Positions 34,086 to 43,769 of a stretch of 64,000 nt of DNA are shown piece after piece. Within the stretch, counting starts at the first letter, position 1; each line of letters starts with the position of its first letter. Source of the stretch: Shimia sp. R9_2 (GTDB taxonomy: Bacteria > Pseudomonadota > Alphaproteobacteria > Rhodobacterales > Rhodobacteraceae); NCBI RefSeq assembly GCF_017743735.1, contig NZ_JAGHRO010000005.1, forward strand, positions 124,001-188,000, in the 5' to 3' direction. A program made the translations under genes and the position numbers. The notes beneath the pieces are model-generated. The model searched no databases, had not been told where the DNA came from, and was given only the letters and a program-made list of their open reading frames with translations.

Positions 34086-34695
34086 CTTCGGGTGCGGGGC
34101 AGACCTTCATCTTTTGCTTCGTGACGTTGAAGTGGGCGTGGTAATAGTAGGGGCTGTTGGGGTCGAGTTTTTTGAACGCCTCAAAGGTCTGATCAAAACC
34201 CATGCAGAACAGATTGTCGGTCATGTCAAAGAGGTGCTGGATGCCGTCATGGCAGCTGTATTCCTACTCCGGATACACCTCTTCGTACATCTGATGGGTC
34301 ACGGCGCGGCCCTCTTCTGAGAGGTTGAGGCATTTCACAAAGTCCAGACGCACCTGCGTGTGCGCGATGGTGTAGGGGCTGTGGTTCTCGGCCCTGTCAA
34401 AGCTCACGAAATGGGACACGAAATCAGCATTGGCCAGCGCAAGAACAAAGGGGCGGTGCAGCACGGCGTTGACCGCAAGCGACTTGCCTCGTTCGCGTGC
34501 GGCTTCCTGATCGTGATAGTGTTGGAGGTAGAGTGGCGGATCAAAAGCCTCCAGCGCGGCCCACTCAACGGGGCAAAATTCCTGCGCAAGCTCCGCGTAG
34601 CTTGGGTTGGCAGGACGAAGCGCTGCGAGCGCCAGCAGGAAAGTGACGTAGCCAATGAGGGCTGCAGCAATAAGGCGCTTCATAACGTGTACCAC
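34057..34695 (-). pseudogene. Small secreted or membrane-anchored protein interrupted by an in-frame amber codon
   Basis: The upstream part (34264-34695) encodes 143 residues with an N-terminal hydrophobic segment (LIAAALIGYVTFLLALAAL) and ends ...MYEEVYPE-TAG. Directly after the TAG (34264-34266) the same frame stays open for 68 codons to TGA at 34057. That part looks coding: it has GC-rich third positions and a composition like EYSCHDGIQHLFDMTDNLF, and it contains three of the five soluble cysteines. A single point change (such as CAG, GAG or AAG to TAG) would explain it. Function is not recognised. It could also be a sequencing error. Confidence 0.6.
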
Positions 34696-34835
34696 TCAAT
34701 CTATGCGGTCTTGTTCTGGAGGTGTGCTGCGGCGGGAATAGGGAGCAATTGCGGCGAATTGGGGGGCTCAGTTTGTTCCTTATCATCCTTAAGTGTGCGA
34801 GTTTTCGGAGCGTGATGTTTTGGTTGAGTTTGTGA

Positions 34836-35438
34836 GTGTCTCAATGCAATCTGAGGGTGTTTTCCCTAAGTCGAAGAGTTAGATCCTTGTTCAAATCAAA
34901 GCTTCTTTTGGTCGTATTCTCCCTGATTGCAACATCCGCGAGTGCTCAAGACATCCGCTGGAAATCCGATAAAGCGACGCCGGGGGACTATGTGTCAGTC
35001 GAGCAGTCGCAGGGTGGATTGATCCACCATGTTTATGCTGGTCGTAAGGGTAAGGATTTTGTCCTTAAGAGTTATCGTGGCGCGCAACCCGCAGGAGAGC
35101 CTGTCTTTGTCACTTATCTGGACAAAGACGGAAACTACCGGAAATGGGTGCGCGCGGATGGGTTCGAGATCAAATATCGGCCGCATGATTGCACGCGTAC
35201 GTTGGGACAATGCACCTATAAAGAAACCCACTCGGACGGGACGCGCAAGAAGCGTACACGTGTGACAGAGGCCACGAATGATGGCCTCGCCTTCAAGGAA
35301 TATGACGAGAAAGGGGCGTTTTTGTTTGGCGGTCGCATTGCGCTTGATGCTTGGGGCTGGGGAGGAGACGGCACTATTGATGGCAACCGTGGAAAGCAGA
35401 AATTTAGGCTTGTTGGGCGCAGTTTTGATCCAAAATAG
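34836..35438 (+). CDS. Hypothetical secreted protein
   Basis: A protein of up to 200 residues that I do not recognise. It has a signal peptide (LLLVVFSLIATSASAQD), then a basic, beta-rich mature part of about 160 residues with one cysteine pair (HDCTRTLGQCTY), aromatic-rich strands and a tail rich in glycine and tryptophan (ALDAWGWGGDGTIDGNRGKQ). The start is uncertain: GTG 34836 lacks a ribosome site and TTG 34887 would give a more compact signal peptide. Base composition is lower in GC than in its neighbours, a weak sign of transfer. Confidence 0.7.
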   Translation: MSQCNLRVFSLSRRVRSLFKSKLLLVVFSLIATSASAQDIRWKSDKATPGDYVSVEQSQGGLIHHVYAGRKGKDFVLKSYRGAQPAGEPVFVTYLDKDGNYRKWVRADGFEIKYRPHDCTRTLGQCTYKETHSDGTRKKRTRVTEATNDGLAFKEYDEKGAFLFGGRIALDAWGWGGDGTIDGNRGKQKFRLVGRSFDPK

Positions 35439-35560
35439 TGGGTGACCACCCGGTAAAAGTGCTGAGTGGACTGATTGGTTGTAGCGAAGTGTGCTGTGAC
35501 GGGATTACAAGCTACGCTTGGATTCGAAGCCTAACATGTATTTCCATTGGGCTCTTGCTG

Positions 35561-35591
35561 AAGCTGCCCCGCCATTTCGGCGGGGCAGCTT
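35561..35591. terminator. Strong hairpin between the hypothetical and quinone oxidoreductase genes
   Basis: AAGCTGCCCCGCC/GGCGGGGCAGCTT is a perfect 13-bp stem with a 5-base loop, 5 bases after the oxidoreductase stop. Only two terminal T residues follow, but the stability and place between convergent genes suggest termination. Confidence 0.7.
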
Positions 35592-35595
35592 GATG

Positions 35596-36591
35596 TCAGT
35601 CGATTGTGAGCACTAGTTTCCCGGTGGTGGCGCCGCTTTCCAATTGTCGTTGCGCCTCTGATGCCTCGGTGATTGGCAAGGTGGAAATTTGCGGGCGCAG
35701 GATGCCATTCTCCAAAAGCGCAATGACGCGAGCCATGTCTGTCTGGAAAGCCTCGGGCTGATTGAGGAAATACGTGTAGATGTCGCTGACACGCACGGCG
35801 ACGGACTTTTGGAAGTGTTTGGCGAGATCTTCGGCAAATGTCCCTGTGGGCGGGCCTGCGAGGAAGCCAAACAGAACCACAGTGCCCAAGGGGGCGAGGG
35901 CGTCCAAATCCGTGGCCAGTGTGGCGCCAGAGATTGGGTTCAGGCTGAGGTCGACACCGCGACCGCCGGTGATTTCTTTGACCCGTTCGGTGACGTTTTC
36001 CGTGCGGTAGTCGATCACATGGTCGGCGCCCTGAGCGCGCGCATAGTCCATCTTGTCAGTGCTGACCGAGGCGATGACTGTCATGCCGAGGTGCTTGGCG
36101 ATGTGCTGGGTCATGGTGCCAACACCGCCAGCGGCAGCATGTACGAGAACCGATTTTCCTGCCGCCGCACCGCCCAAGTTGACCAGCATGTGGTATGCGG
36201 TCATGGCGTTCACCGGCAGCGCAGCGGCCTTGGTGAACGGGATGCTGTCTGCAATTTTGGTCACGTAGGGCGCTGCCACAATAGAGTGGGTGCCATAGCC
36301 GCCGGCGCCAATCGGCCCCATCCAGGCAACGCGGTCGCCCTCGGCGAATTGGGTGACATCCTCGCCAACGGCTTCTACCACGCCCGCGCCTTCCACGCCC
36401 GGGACATGGGGCAGGTCGGGCATCATGCCCTCAGGCATCTCACCGCGCCGGATAATGGTGTCGATGAAATTCACAGCGGCGGCGTGGTTGCGGATCAGCA
36501 CTTCGTTTGGTTTTGGGGGCTGCGGCGCGTGGGCTACCTTTGTGAGGACGTCGGCGGCTCCGGTGTGGGGGATCTCGATAGCATAAGGCAT
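35596..36591 (-). CDS. Zinc-independent quinone oxidoreductase (MDR family)
   Basis: A 331-residue NADPH-dependent quinone oxidoreductase-type protein. It has a GroES-like N-terminal domain (GVEGAGVVEAVGEDVTQF, about 65-83) and a Rossmann domain whose loop AAAGGVGTMTQ matches the AXXGXXG pattern. The zinc ligands of alcohol dehydrogenases are absent. It would reduce quinones or enals in the cytoplasm. It is divergent from the LysR gene at 36645 with 53 bases between, and is likely its target. Confidence 0.92.
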   Translation of the reverse strand: MPYAIEIPHTGAADVLTKVAHAPQPPKPNEVLIRNHAAAVNFIDTIIRRGEMPEGMMPDLPHVPGVEGAGVVEAVGEDVTQFAEGDRVAWMGPIGAGGYGTHSIVAAPYVTKIADSIPFTKAAALPVNAMTAYHMLVNLGGAAAGKSVLVHAAAGGVGTMTQHIAKHLGMTVIASVSTDKMDYARAQGADHVIDYRTENVTERVKEITGGRGVDLSLNPISGATLATDLDALAPLGTVVLFGFLAGPPTGTFAEDLAKHFQKSVAVRVSDIYTYFLNQPEAFQTDMARVIALLENGILRPQISTLPITEASEAQRQLESGATTGKLVLTID

Positions 36592-36644
36592 GTGTTTTCT
36601 CCTGTGTCTGAGGGAGAAGTTAGGCGGTCACATCCGAGAAGATA

Positions 36645-37517
36645 ATGGTTGAAAATAAGAGTTATAATCTCAAAAATGAGATAATGATCTACAACGACCT
36701 TGCCTTATTTGTCGCTGTCGCGCGCCATCTCAGTTTTTCTGAGGCGGCAGAAAGTCTTGGCATACCTCTCAGTCGGGTGAGCCGCCGGATTGCAGGGTTG
36801 GAGACCCAACTGGGGGTGCGGCTTTTTGAGCGTACCACAAGACAGGTGCGGCTCACGGAGGAGGGGCGCCGGCTGTTTGATCAGAGCCAAGGCGCTGTTG
36901 AGGCACTTCAGAATGTGGCTGGAATTCTGGAGCTACCGGCACAGCAGACCATTCGCGTGACGGCATCGCCTTTGGCGGCGCGAGTCTCCATAGGGCCGCG
37001 GCTCCTGGCCTTTGCCGCAGATAATCCCACGGTCCGGTTTGATCTGATTGCTGCGAACGCCAATCTCGATTTCTTCCGCGACAATATTGATCTCGCCTTT
37101 CGGCTGGGGCCGCTGGAGGACTCCAATCTGATTGCCCGGCGGCTCTGGTCTGTGCCTTATCGGTTCTGCGCGACCGCTGGATTTTGCAAGGCGCATGGAG
37201 TGTCGGGTGTGGTGTCACGCGAGGTGCTGCTGGGACTGCCAGCGGTGTGCACGCAGCAGGCCTGGATTCTGAGCAATGGCGAGCGGTTGCAGCCTTCCAA
37301 CGTTGCGCATGTGCTCGATGATCTCAATCTGGTGGCTGACGCGGCGCGGATGGACTTTGGCGTGGCGCTGCTGCCTGAAGATCTGGTGAGGGACGGTCTG
37401 GTTCCGCTGGAGGTTTCGGATGTGCCGCCGGTGTCACGTGACATGTATGCGGTCTATCCCAGCCGTCGGCTCTTGCCAGATCGCATGCGCAGGCTTATCG
37501 ACTTTATCGCAGCTTAA
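36645..37517 (+). CDS. LysR-family regulator next to the quinone oxidoreductase
   Basis: A 290-residue LysR protein with an N-terminal helix-turn-helix (ARHLSFSEAAESLGIPLSRV) and an effector domain. The ATG used is 36645, after GAGAAGAT; ATG 36684 (MIYNDLALFV) is closer to the usual family start. An inverted repeat ATCTCA-AAAA-TGAGAT at 36667-36682 lies inside the first codons and could be its binding site. If so, the later start would make that repeat an upstream operator. Confidence 0.9.
   Translation: MVENKSYNLKNEIMIYNDLALFVAVARHLSFSEAAESLGIPLSRVSRRIAGLETQLGVRLFERTTRQVRLTEEGRRLFDQSQGAVEALQNVAGILELPAQQTIRVTASPLAARVSIGPRLLAFAADNPTVRFDLIAANANLDFFRDNIDLAFRLGPLEDSNLIARRLWSVPYRFCATAGFCKAHGVSGVVSREVLLGLPAVCTQQAWILSNGERLQPSNVAHVLDDLNLVADAARMDFGVALLPEDLVRDGLVPLEVSDVPPVSRDMYAVYPSRRLLPDRMRRLIDFIAA
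36667..36682. promoter_or_regulatory. Candidate LysR binding site
   Basis: ATCTCA-AAAA-TGAGAT has 6-base perfect arms and contains a T-N11-A core, the LysR site pattern. It lies just before ATG 36684 of the regulator and about 76 bases from the divergent oxidoreductase ATG. Confidence 0.45.
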
Positions 37518-37548
37518 GCGGCGCTGCCATTGATAGGGCACTCCCCGC

Positions 37549-37576
37549 TTGACTCCCCAAGAATCCCCCGTATAAG
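37549..37576 (+). promoter_or_regulatory. Sigma-70-type promoter of rpsD
   Basis: TTGACT (37549-37554) and TATAAG (37571-37576) with a 16-base spacer. Transcription from about 37583 leaves a leader near 100 bases with GC-rich imperfect stems. Confidence 0.65.
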
Positions 37577-37684
37577 CGCGCATTCATTGGTGTTGGTGGC
37601 CCTCGCAAGAGGAACCCTGTCACGTCGGCAAAATCCGGCGAGAGGACAACGCCCTTCGAAAACCTGAACGAAGGAGATCAGCAG

Positions 37685-38305
37685 ATGACAAAAAGAACTG
37701 CTGCCAAGTACAAAATTGACCGCCGGATGGGCGAAAACATCTGGGGTCGTCCTAAATCCCCAGTCAACCGTCGTGACTATGGCCCGGGCCAGCACGGTCA
37801 GCGCCGCAAAGGCAAACTGTCCGACTTCGGCACCCAGCTGCGCGCAAAGCAGAAGCTGAAAGGCTACTACGGCGACCTGACCGAGAAGCAGTTCCGTCGC
37901 ATCTACGCAGAAGCGGAACGTGTAAAAGGCGACACCGGTGAAAACCTGATCGGTCTGCTCGAGCGCCGACTGGACGCCGTTGTATACCGCGCGAAATTCG
38001 TTCCAACCGTCTTTGCTGCGCGTCAGTTCGTGAACCACGGCCACGTGCTGGTGAACGGCAAGCGCGTGAACATCGCGTCTTACCGCGTGAAAGAAGGCGA
38101 CGTGATCGAAGTGCGCGAGAAGTCCAAGCAACTCGCAGTGCTGCTGGAAGCTGTTCAGCTGGCAGAGCGCGATGTGCCTGACTACATCGAAGCAGATCAC
38201 TCCAAAATGACCGCAACTTTCGTGCGCGCACCTGGCCTGTCCGACGTGCCTTACCCGGTCATCATGGAGCCAAACCTGGTCGTGGAATTCTACGCGAAGA
38301 ACTAA
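37685..38305 (+). CDS. rpsD: 30S ribosomal protein S4
   Basis: S4 binds 16S rRNA early in small-subunit assembly. The 206-residue protein is full length and has the S4 RNA-binding domain ([40 protein letters not shown]). Codon use is strongly biased to C-ending codons, as for a highly expressed gene. GAAGGAG precedes ATG 37685. It is a single gene with its own promoter and terminator, as in many alphaproteobacteria. Confidence 0.98.
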   Translation: MTKRTAAKYKIDRRMGENIWGRPKSPVNRRDYGPGQHGQRRKGKLSDFGTQLRAKQKLKGYYGDLTEKQFRRIYAEAERVKGDTGENLIGLLERRLDAVVYRAKFVPTVFAARQFVNHGHVLVNGKRVNIASYRVKEGDVIEVREKSKQLAVLLEAVQLAERDVPDYIEADHSKMTATFVRAPGLSDVPYPVIMEPNLVVEFYAKN

Positions 38306-38335
38306 TCTTCGCCGCGACATTTGGAAATTCTGGAG

Positions 38336-38359
38336 AACCCGCCCTTGTGGCGGGTTTTT
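38336..38359 (+). terminator. Intrinsic terminator of rpsD
   Basis: AACCCGCC/GGCGGGTT, an 8-bp stem with a 5-base loop, runs into TTT. Confidence 0.85.
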
Positions 38360-38572
38360 CTATGCTTGCAGTGCAGGCTTGGGTTGCGCTTGGGCGATGG
38401 GTCTAAAATCGGTGATTTGTCCAGCGATAAACCTGTTTAACGCCCTGATTTCTATTTACAATTTTAGCGGTTCGGTTGCCAGAATCTTAAAAAAGTGCAA
38501 GCGTATCAACAATATTAACGAGGCAGCATCGGGGGCTGCGCCGGATCGACATTGGTGCAAAGGAGTAAAGGC

Positions 38573-38929
38573 ATGGTCGAAGCGGTCGGAATATTGGGCG
38601 AGACCACAGGTTGGCATGGATTGAGCGCGACGCAGAATGCAATGCTGCACGCGGCACTGGCCAAATACAGTGGGCAGGCACCGCAGGTGCCAGTGGAAAG
38701 CCCTAAGACAGAAGTGGTTCAACCTGTGCAGCAGGCGGCGCAAACGCAGCGGCCGGCGCATGAGACGCAGCGCAACCGAGCCGTGGACGGTGCCGTGATG
38801 AGTGCGATCCGTTCGGCGGTGTCGAGCTATCAGAACGCGCAGAACGGCAACTTTGCCACCATCCTGAAAGACAAGCTGGATGCGGCGGGGATTGATACCA
38901 GCAAATCGGTGGTGGATTACTACACCTGA
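38573..38929 (+). CDS. Hypothetical protein
   Basis: A 118-residue soluble protein I do not recognise. ATG 38573 follows AAAGGAG, so it is very likely translated. The N-terminus (MVEAVGILGETTGWHGLSAT) is followed by a Gln/Pro-rich linker (about 38-70) and a helical C-terminal part (DGAVMSAIRSAVSSYQNAQN ... LDAAGIDTSKSVVDYYT). No signal peptide. The 267 bases between rpsD and this gene hold only the rpsD terminator and AT-rich sequence. Confidence 0.75.
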   Translation: MVEAVGILGETTGWHGLSATQNAMLHAALAKYSGQAPQVPVESPKTEVVQPVQQAAQTQRPAHETQRNRAVDGAVMSAIRSAVSSYQNAQNGNFATILKDKLDAAGIDTSKSVVDYYT

Positions 38930-39003
38930 TTGCGGGTTGGCCGAGCGCGGCAACTGACACAGACATCATAGGCAGGCGCTTCGTTTTGGGCGCGTGTGAT
39001 GAG

Positions 39004-39030
39004 GCGGCATCCTTGGGTGCCGCTTTTCTT
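39004..39030 (+). terminator. Terminator after the 118-residue hypothetical gene
   Basis: GCGGCATC/GGTGCCGC makes an imperfect 8-bp stem (one T-G pair) followed by TTTTCTTTT. Confidence 0.75.
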
Positions 39031-39197
39031 TTGTGGGCATTTGGTTTGGTCTTTGGGTGCGCGCTTTGGCAAGGCGATTGGGGTGGCTGGGCAACAGGCA
39101 GGCGTTCCGTTGAGGCAAAAGCGCCCCTTGCGGTTGTGATGTCTTTCCAAGCGGGCAGGGCGGAGCTAAACAGCAAGCCAGCGAAGGAGTGAAACGC

Positions 39198-40283
39198 ATG
39201 TCAGAAATTCAGCCGCAGCCGGGTGTGTTGGACATCGAGTTGTATGTTGGCGGGAAGGCCACAGTTGAGGGCGTGAAAGACGTTGTGAAACTGTCCTCCA
39301 ATGAGAACCCATTGGGGTGCAGTGACGCGGTCAGCGAGTTTCATGCCAAGACCGGGTTCAACCTGCATCGCTATCCTTCGACCGATCATGCGGAGCTGCG
39401 CCAGGCCATTGCCGAGGTGCACGGGCTGGATGTGAACCGCATCATCTGTGGTGTGGGCAGCGACGAGGTGCTGCAGTTCATCGCGCAGGCCTATGCCGGT
39501 GTGGGCGATGAGGTGGTCTATCCGGAGCACGGTTTCTCCATGTATCCGATCCTTGCCAAGATGGTGGGCGCAAAGCCTGTGCCGGTGGCGGAGCGTGAGC
39601 GGGTTGTGGATGTGGACGCCATTCTGGCGGCCTGCACCAAGCGCACCAAGATTGTCTTTATCGCAAACCCAGCCAACCCGACCGGCACGATGATTGGCGG
39701 CAATGACATGGCGCGGCTGGCGGATGGTCTGCCTAAAGGCTGCATTCTGGTGCATGACGGTGCCTACACCGAATATGTGCAGGGCTTTGACGGCGGCGCC
39801 GGGCTTGTTGAAGCGCGCAGCAACGTGGTGATGACCCGCACCTTCTCCAAGATTTACGGTCTGGGCGGATTGCGCGTGGGCTGGGGCTATGCCTCCAAAG
39901 AGATCATTGATGTGCTCAATCGGGTGCGTCAGCCGTTCAACCTCTCAAACATCCAGATGAAGCTGGCGGAAGCCGCCGTGCGTGATCAGGAGTGGGTGGC
40001 CAAATGCCGAGCGGAGAACACGCGCCTGCGGGCGTGGCTGGCAGAGGCGCTGATGGAGATTGGCGTGCCGTCTGACACCTCCTGCACCAACTTCATTCTG
40101 GCGCGGTTTGCCGATCAGGAAGAGGCGGAAGACTGCAACGCTTACCTCGCCTCTCAGGGGCTGATCGTGCGGCAGGTGGCGGGCTATGGCTTGCCCAACT
40201 GTCTGCGGATCACCGTGGGGGATGAGCCAAGCTGCCGCCGTGTGGCCCATGCCATCGGTCAGTTCAAGGCCGGTGCACGATGA
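39198..40283 (+). CDS. hisC: Histidinol-phosphate / aromatic aminotransferase
   Basis: A PLP-dependent class I/II aminotransferase of 361 residues. Seen are SSNENPLG near the start, [24 protein letters not shown], and the PLP lysine in [21 protein letters not shown] 39198 has AAGGAG upstream. The next gene, tyrA, overlaps by 4 bases (ATGA), so the enzyme may act both in histidine synthesis and in phenylalanine/tyrosine transamination. Confidence 0.93.
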   Translation: MSEIQPQPGVLDIELYVGGKATVEGVKDVVKLSSNENPLGCSDAVSEFHAKTGFNLHRYPSTDHAELRQAIAEVHGLDVNRIICGVGSDEVLQFIAQAYAGVGDEVVYPEHGFSMYPILAKMVGAKPVPVAERERVVDVDAILAACTKRTKIVFIANPANPTGTMIGGNDMARLADGLPKGCILVHDGAYTEYVQGFDGGAGLVEARSNVVMTRTFSKIYGLGGLRVGWGYASKEIIDVLNRVRQPFNLSNIQMKLAEAAVRDQEWVAKCRAENTRLRAWLAEALMEIGVPSDTSCTNFILARFADQEEAEDCNAYLASQGLIVRQVAGYGLPNCLRITVGDEPSCRRVAHAIGQFKAGAR

Positions 40284-41215
40284 GCGACGTGGTGTCCGCG
40301 CCGGTTTATAACCGTGTGGCCCTGATTGGCCTTGGGCTGATCGCCTCGTCGATGTTCTGGGCGATCAAACGCGCGGGGCTTGCGGGCGAGGTCACAGGCT
40401 TTGCCCGTTCCGAGGAAACCCGCGAGACCGCGCGGCGGATCGGCCTGTGTGACCGTGTGTGTGACAGCGCCAAAGAGGCGGTAGAGGGCGCGGACCTTGT
40501 GGTGCTCTGTGTGCCGGTGGGCGCGATGGGCGCTGTGGCCGCAGAGATTGCTCCGGCATTGGCGCAAGGCGCGACCGTGACGGATGTGGGCTCTGTGAAG
40601 CGCCATGTGATTGACGCGGTGGCCCCGCATCTGCCCGAAGGCGTGCATTTTGTCCCAGCCCACCCGTTGGCGGGCACCGAGCATTCCGGCCCTGAGAGCG
40701 GCTTTGCCGAGCTATTTGACAACCGCTGGTCTCTGCTGGTGCCGGTGGAGGGCAGCGCGCCTGAGGCGGTCGCCAAGCTGCGCGCGTTGTGGGAAGGCAT
40801 GGGCGCCAATGTGGATGAGATGGATGCAGATCACCATGATCTGGTGCTGGCTGTCACCAGTCACGCGCCGCACTTGATTGCCTACACCATGGTGGGTGTT
40901 GCCGATGATCTGCGCCGCGTCACAGACAGCGAAGTGATCAAATACTCCGCCGCCGGTTTCCGGGACTTCACGCGGATTGCGGCCTCTGATCCAACCATGT
41001 GGCGCGATGTCTTCCTGACCAACAAAGACGCGACGCTGGAGATTCTGGGGCGCTTCACCGAAGAGCTGTTTGCGCTGCAACGGGCGATCCGCACCGGCGA
41101 CGGCGATCATCTGCACGATTACTTCACCCGTACACGCGCCATTCGGCGCGGCATTATTGAAGCCGGACAGGACACCGCAGAGCCGAACTTTGGCCGGGGT
41201 GCGCCAAGCGCATGA
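40280..41215 (+). CDS. tyrA: Prephenate/arogenate dehydrogenase
   Basis: A 311-residue NAD(P)-dependent dehydrogenase for tyrosine synthesis. The N-terminal Rossmann loop is [20 protein letters not shown], followed by [10 protein letters not shown] and the catalytic-histidine region [19 protein letters not shown]. Whether prephenate or arogenate is preferred cannot be told. It overlaps hisC and the extensin gene by 4 bases on each side. Confidence 0.93.
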   Translation: MSDVVSAPVYNRVALIGLGLIASSMFWAIKRAGLAGEVTGFARSEETRETARRIGLCDRVCDSAKEAVEGADLVVLCVPVGAMGAVAAEIAPALAQGATVTDVGSVKRHVIDAVAPHLPEGVHFVPAHPLAGTEHSGPESGFAELFDNRWSLLVPVEGSAPEAVAKLRALWEGMGANVDEMDADHHDLVLAVTSHAPHLIAYTMVGVADDLRRVTDSEVIKYSAAGFRDFTRIAASDPTMWRDVFLTNKDATLEILGRFTEELFALQRAIRTGDGDHLHDYFTRTRAIRRGIIEAGQDTAEPNFGRGAPSA

Positions 41216-42063
41216 GGCGCGTTTCAGGATATCTGCTGGGTGTCCTGACGCTGGGCGCAGTTTTGACAGCGGCCACACCCATTGCGCAGGCCAATGCGCC
41301 CGAGCGCAGCCTGCGCCCTGTGACGCGGCTGATGGTGTTTCCGGTGGCGCTGCCAAGCTTTGCTCCGGATCGGTCCTTGCGCCCGGTGATCCGGCCCGGC
41401 TCGGGCGGTGCCGTGGCCAATATCGTGCCGGTGTCAGCCTCCGTGCAAAGCTCATTGGCTGCACTGGAGCCGGTGACGCAGCCAGTGCCCGTTCGGGTGA
41501 CGCGGGAAGAGAAGAAGGCGCGCAAGGCGGCCGGGATCGGAAAGATCTGTCGGGACCGCGATTTGATCGGCAAAGAGGTGCCTCCTGTGCCCGCGAAATT
41601 GCCCGGCTGTGGCATTCGTCGCGGGGCGGTCAAGCTTTATGAAGTGGATGGCGTTGCGCTGAGCACACCGGCGGTGATGACCTGTGACACCGCCAAAGCC
41701 CTGAAAAAATGGGTCAACAAAGGCGCAAAGAGAGCCGTGCGCAACTATGGTGGTGGCATCGACACGCTGAAGGTGGCAGCGGGCTATTCCTGCCGGACAC
41801 GCAACCACAAAAAAGGCGCCAAGATCAGCGAGCACGGCAAGGGCAAGGCGATCGATATTTCAGCGCTGGTTCTGGAAAACGGCGACACAATCTCTGTGCT
41901 GCGGGACTGGGGCAAAGGCAAACGTGGCCGGATGCTCAAGAAAATGCACAAAAGCGCCTGTGGGCCGTTTGGCACGGTGCTGGGGCCGAATTCGGACCGT
42001 TTCCACCGCGATCACTTCCACTTTGATACGGCGCGCCACCGTGGCGGACCTTACTGCCGGTAA
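41212..42063 (+). CDS. Extensin-like C-terminal domain protein
   Basis: A 283-residue secreted protein. A signal peptide (YLLGVLTLGAVLTAATPIAQA) is followed by a low-complexity part with the repeat A-P-(E/D)-RSLRPV-(T/I)-R twice (about residues 27 and 55), then the extensin-like domain from about 105 to the end: CGIRRGAVKLY, YSCRTRNHKKGAKISEHGKG, KAIDI, and FHRDHFHFD. The H/D-rich motifs suggest a D-Ala-D-Ala-peptidase-like metal fold, so a cell-wall role is plausible. It is the third gene of the hisC-tyrA operon. Confidence 0.88.
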   Translation: MRRVSGYLLGVLTLGAVLTAATPIAQANAPERSLRPVTRLMVFPVALPSFAPDRSLRPVIRPGSGGAVANIVPVSASVQSSLAALEPVTQPVPVRVTREEKKARKAAGIGKICRDRDLIGKEVPPVPAKLPGCGIRRGAVKLYEVDGVALSTPAVMTCDTAKALKKWVNKGAKRAVRNYGGGIDTLKVAAGYSCRTRNHKKGAKISEHGKGKAIDISALVLENGDTISVLRDWGKGKRGRMLKKMHKSACGPFGTVLGPNSDRFHRDHFHFDTARHRGGPYCR

Positions 42064-42072
42064 GCTGCGCGT

Positions 42073-43071
42073 TTACCGCAGCACGATTTTTGGCGCGGGG
42101 CCAATGGGCAGCGGGCCGAGATGGGTTGCGCCGCGTTTGAAGGTCAGCGGAATGTCGAGCGTGTCGGCGTTGCCCGAAAGCCCGGCGATAAAACCAAGCG
42201 CCTGCTCGATCGTGTCCACCACAGAGGCGGGCACCTGTTCAGATTGGCGGGCAACCTGCAGAATGTCGCGCCAGTTGACTGCGCGGATGGTGATTTCACC
42301 GGTCGGCACACCAAAGCGGTCGATGGTCACGGCGCCAGCGGCATTAAGCTCCAGATCGCCCCAGATGACCTCGGCCAGAGTGAGATCCAGCGCGACGGGC
42401 TGTGGCCGGTCCTGTTCAATGGCGGAGCGATCCCATGGACGACTGAATTCGGCGGTCATATCAGCCTGAAAGCTGGAGAAACTGCGCGGCAGGTCGAGAT
42501 CTGCAGGCAGGTTGAGCACCGCGGTTGGGGCAAATTCGTCGGCCTGAAACGCGAGACGGTAGCGCGCGGGATTATCCTCCTGCCGGTGCATGGCAATGTT
42601 CACCGCGTTGGCCAGAAGTTCCCAGCCCTGTGAGGAGCTGATGGCAAGCCCGTCGATCGCGAGATTGCTGCGGGCCAGTGTCAGATCGGTGCCCGGCTCC
42701 AAAATCAGGGAGGCGCGCATGTCTGTGGTGTTCACCGTCAGCTTTTCGGTTGGGGTCGAAATGGTCTGGGTGTTTGGCCAGACCGCAATCACGTGATGCG
42801 GACGGTAGGTGAGCGCAAAAATCTGAAAGAAGGGCGCATCCCAGGCAACGCTTGTGTCCGGATCTGCAAGGGTCACGTTGGTGAGCGTGCTGTCCAGACG
42901 GCTGGGGAAGCCGCGTAGGGAGAGGTCGCTATATTCGGCGACCCAGCCATCCTTCTGGCGTGCCTCAAACCATGCGGGGATGCCTTTGGAGAGGCCCCAG
43001 TATCCGGCGAGCCAGAAGCCGGACCATGCCATGGCCGCCAGTGCGATCAGAACTGTGAGACGTTTCATCAT
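42073..43071 (-). CDS. DUF2125 domain-containing protein
   Basis: A 332-residue protein with an N-terminal membrane anchor or signal (TVLIALAAMAWSGFWLAGYW) and a long beta-rich periplasmic domain: GFPSRLDSTLTNVTLADPD, then WDAPFFQIFALTYRPHHVIA. This matches the uncharacterised DUF2125 family common in Rhodobacterales. No function is known to me. It is convergent with the extensin gene (9 bases apart) and divergent from the ChaC-like gene. Confidence 0.85.
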   Translation of the reverse strand: MMKRLTVLIALAAMAWSGFWLAGYWGLSKGIPAWFEARQKDGWVAEYSDLSLRGFPSRLDSTLTNVTLADPDTSVAWDAPFFQIFALTYRPHHVIAVWPNTQTISTPTEKLTVNTTDMRASLILEPGTDLTLARSNLAIDGLAISSSQGWELLANAVNIAMHRQEDNPARYRLAFQADEFAPTAVLNLPADLDLPRSFSSFQADMTAEFSRPWDRSAIEQDRPQPVALDLTLAEVIWGDLELNAAGAVTIDRFGVPTGEITIRAVNWRDILQVARQSEQVPASVVDTIEQALGFIAGLSGNADTLDIPLTFKRGATHLGPLPIGPAPKIVLR

Positions 43072-43140
43072 GGCTGGCCCTTTCTCCCCGATCCAGTTTG
43101 GTGTTTAACGGCGCAAAGCCAGTAGGACCAGAGGCAGCAT

Positions 43141-43665
43141 ATGTGGGTATTTGGATATGGGTCCCTTTTGTGGAACCCCGGTTTTGAGGTCGCCGAACAG
43201 GCGGTGGCGCGGCTTGACGGCTGGCACCGCAGCTTCTGCATGCGCTCCATCCACCATCGCGGCACGGTTGAGCACCCCGGTTTGGTGTTGGCATTGGACG
43301 CCGAAGTGGGCGCGCATTGTCAGGGGCTGGCGCTGAAGGTGGCAGAGGGCCATGAGGCGCGCACGCTTGAGTATCTGCGCGAGCGGGAGCTGATCAGCTC
43401 GGCCTATCTGGAGCGAAACCTGCCGTTGACGCTGACCGATGGGCGCGTGGTGGAGGCGGTGACCTATGTGATCGACCCCGAACATGTGCAGTATTGCCAC
43501 CTGCCGCTGGCGGAGCAGGCGGCGATCATTTCCACGGCTGTGGGCGGGCGCGGGCCGAACACTGAATATCTGCACAACACCGCCAATCACCTGTTTGAGC
43601 TGGGCATTGAAGATGCGGATTTGGCCTGGTTGTCCCGCGAAGTAAGCAGAATGACCACAGCCTGA
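43141..43665 (+). CDS. Gamma-glutamylcyclotransferase (ChaC-like)
   Basis: A 174-residue enzyme that releases 5-oxoproline from gamma-glutamyl peptides, probably glutathione. The substrate loop is VFGYGSLLWNPGF at the N-terminus, and the catalytic glutamate is in YLRERE (about residue 82). AGAGGCAGC stands before ATG 43141. It stands alone. Confidence 0.9.
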   Translation: MWVFGYGSLLWNPGFEVAEQAVARLDGWHRSFCMRSIHHRGTVEHPGLVLALDAEVGAHCQGLALKVAEGHEARTLEYLRERELISSAYLERNLPLTLTDGRVVEAVTYVIDPEHVQYCHLPLAEQAAIISTAVGGRGPNTEYLHNTANHLFELGIEDADLAWLSREVSRMTTA

Positions 43666-43769
43666 GACCAGCGCGGGGCGGGGGCTGGAAATACCTTGGC
43701 ACATGAAGGACATGCCAGTAGGGTGAGCGCTGAATAACGCAGAATAAACAAGTGTCAGGATCCGTCCTC

